Below are positions 63,770 through 64,000 of a DNA stretch of 64,000 bases, piece after piece. The first letter of the stretch is position 1. Every line of letters starts with the position of its first letter. The position numbers were made by a program, and so were the translations under genes. Source of the DNA: Hygrocybe punicea (Eukaryota; Basidiomycota; Agaricomycetes; Agaricales; Hygrophoraceae); contig OY744461.1 in NCBI GenBank assembly GCA_963556145.1, positions 5,962,891-6,026,890 on the forward strand, written 5' to 3'. The notes beneath the pieces were generated by a model. It searched no databases and had not been told where the DNA came from. It saw only the letters and a program-made list of their open reading frames with translations.

Positions 63770-64000
63770 CAGTTGTAGACCCGGAATGGGAATCTACGAA
63801 AGTGGTGATCAGCTAAGAAGTGATCAGAGGAGTAAAGTCTTTCTGTAATGTCTAGTCAATCCAACCCGAATCTGGGGTTCCGGATCAGAGGGGAAGTGAA
63901 GGGAGTGGAGTACGAAGACTAATATGGAGACGATATGAAGCGAGGACTAAGAAATAGAACTGAAGGGGAGTGATAACCTGTATTTTCTATATGATGGGAT
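63770..64000 (+). repeat. LTR-like dispersed repeat, copy 2, cut by window edge
   Basis: It matches the reverse complement of 59,480-59,720 at roughly 85 percent by eye. It may be the end of a retroelement extending beyond the window. Confidence 0.65.

Overview
This window reads as a transposon-rich intergenic and accessory region of a mushroom-forming basidiomycete (Agaricomycetes). The grounds are short GT-AG introns of about 45-65 bp, KDZ-type transposases with the fungal CxC cysteine cluster, a very large Helitron helicase, a DIRS-type tyrosine-recombinase retrotransposon, Copia and pogo/Fot1 relics, and several uncharacterised multi-exon genes of a basidiomycete style. No rRNA, tRNA, CRISPR array or bacterial operon structure was seen. 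The species cannot be fixed from the sequence alone. All exon models were read by eye from splice sites and reading frame.

Layout. 0-1 kb: 5' part of a KDZ transposase gene on the minus strand, leaving the window. 1.86-2.67 kb: an almost perfect foldback element, 30 bp before an uncharacterised multi-exon gene (2.7-5.6 kb). 5.9-6.25 kb: another foldback. 6.4-11.6 kb: a decayed KDZ element with repeat-rich flanks. 11.7-12.85 kb: Copia reverse transcriptase relic. 12.86-15.6 kb: a 34-bp minisatellite split by a 1.25-kb element that also occurs at 37.8 kb. 15.85-23.7 kb: an apparently intact Helitron on the minus strand, with a recognisable 3' terminus, a 2312-residue Rep/helicase frame and a downstream cysteine-protease-like frame joined through a canonical slippery heptamer.

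24.7-31.4 kb holds three intact multi-exon genes (minus, plus, minus) of unknown function; the middle one has ATP-grasp-like features. A related-looking degenerate gene follows at 32.0-33.3 kb, then foldback and repeat debris and a possible solo LTR. 37.1-43.1 kb is a DIRS element: gag (frameshifted and split by the 1.25-kb element), RT/RNase H (one stop codon and a lost catalytic aspartate) and an intact tyrosine recombinase. 44.5-49.5 kb is a pogo/Fot1-like transposase split by a composite 2.3-kb insertion that carries a second copy of the Helitron 3' end.

50.7-52.15 kb is a ten-exon histidine-phosphatase (phosphoglycerate-mutase-like) gene whose exons add up to a complete 281-residue frame and include an 11-nt microexon. 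From 52.2 kb to the end I see only dispersed repeats and long palindromes (53.7, 55.6, 60.1-61.6, 63.0-63.4 kb), with a 240-bp LTR-like sequence in inverted orientation at 59.5 and 63.8 kb.

The most interesting item is the Helitron, where a -1 frameshift signal lies exactly at the junction between the helicase frame and a protease-like domain.
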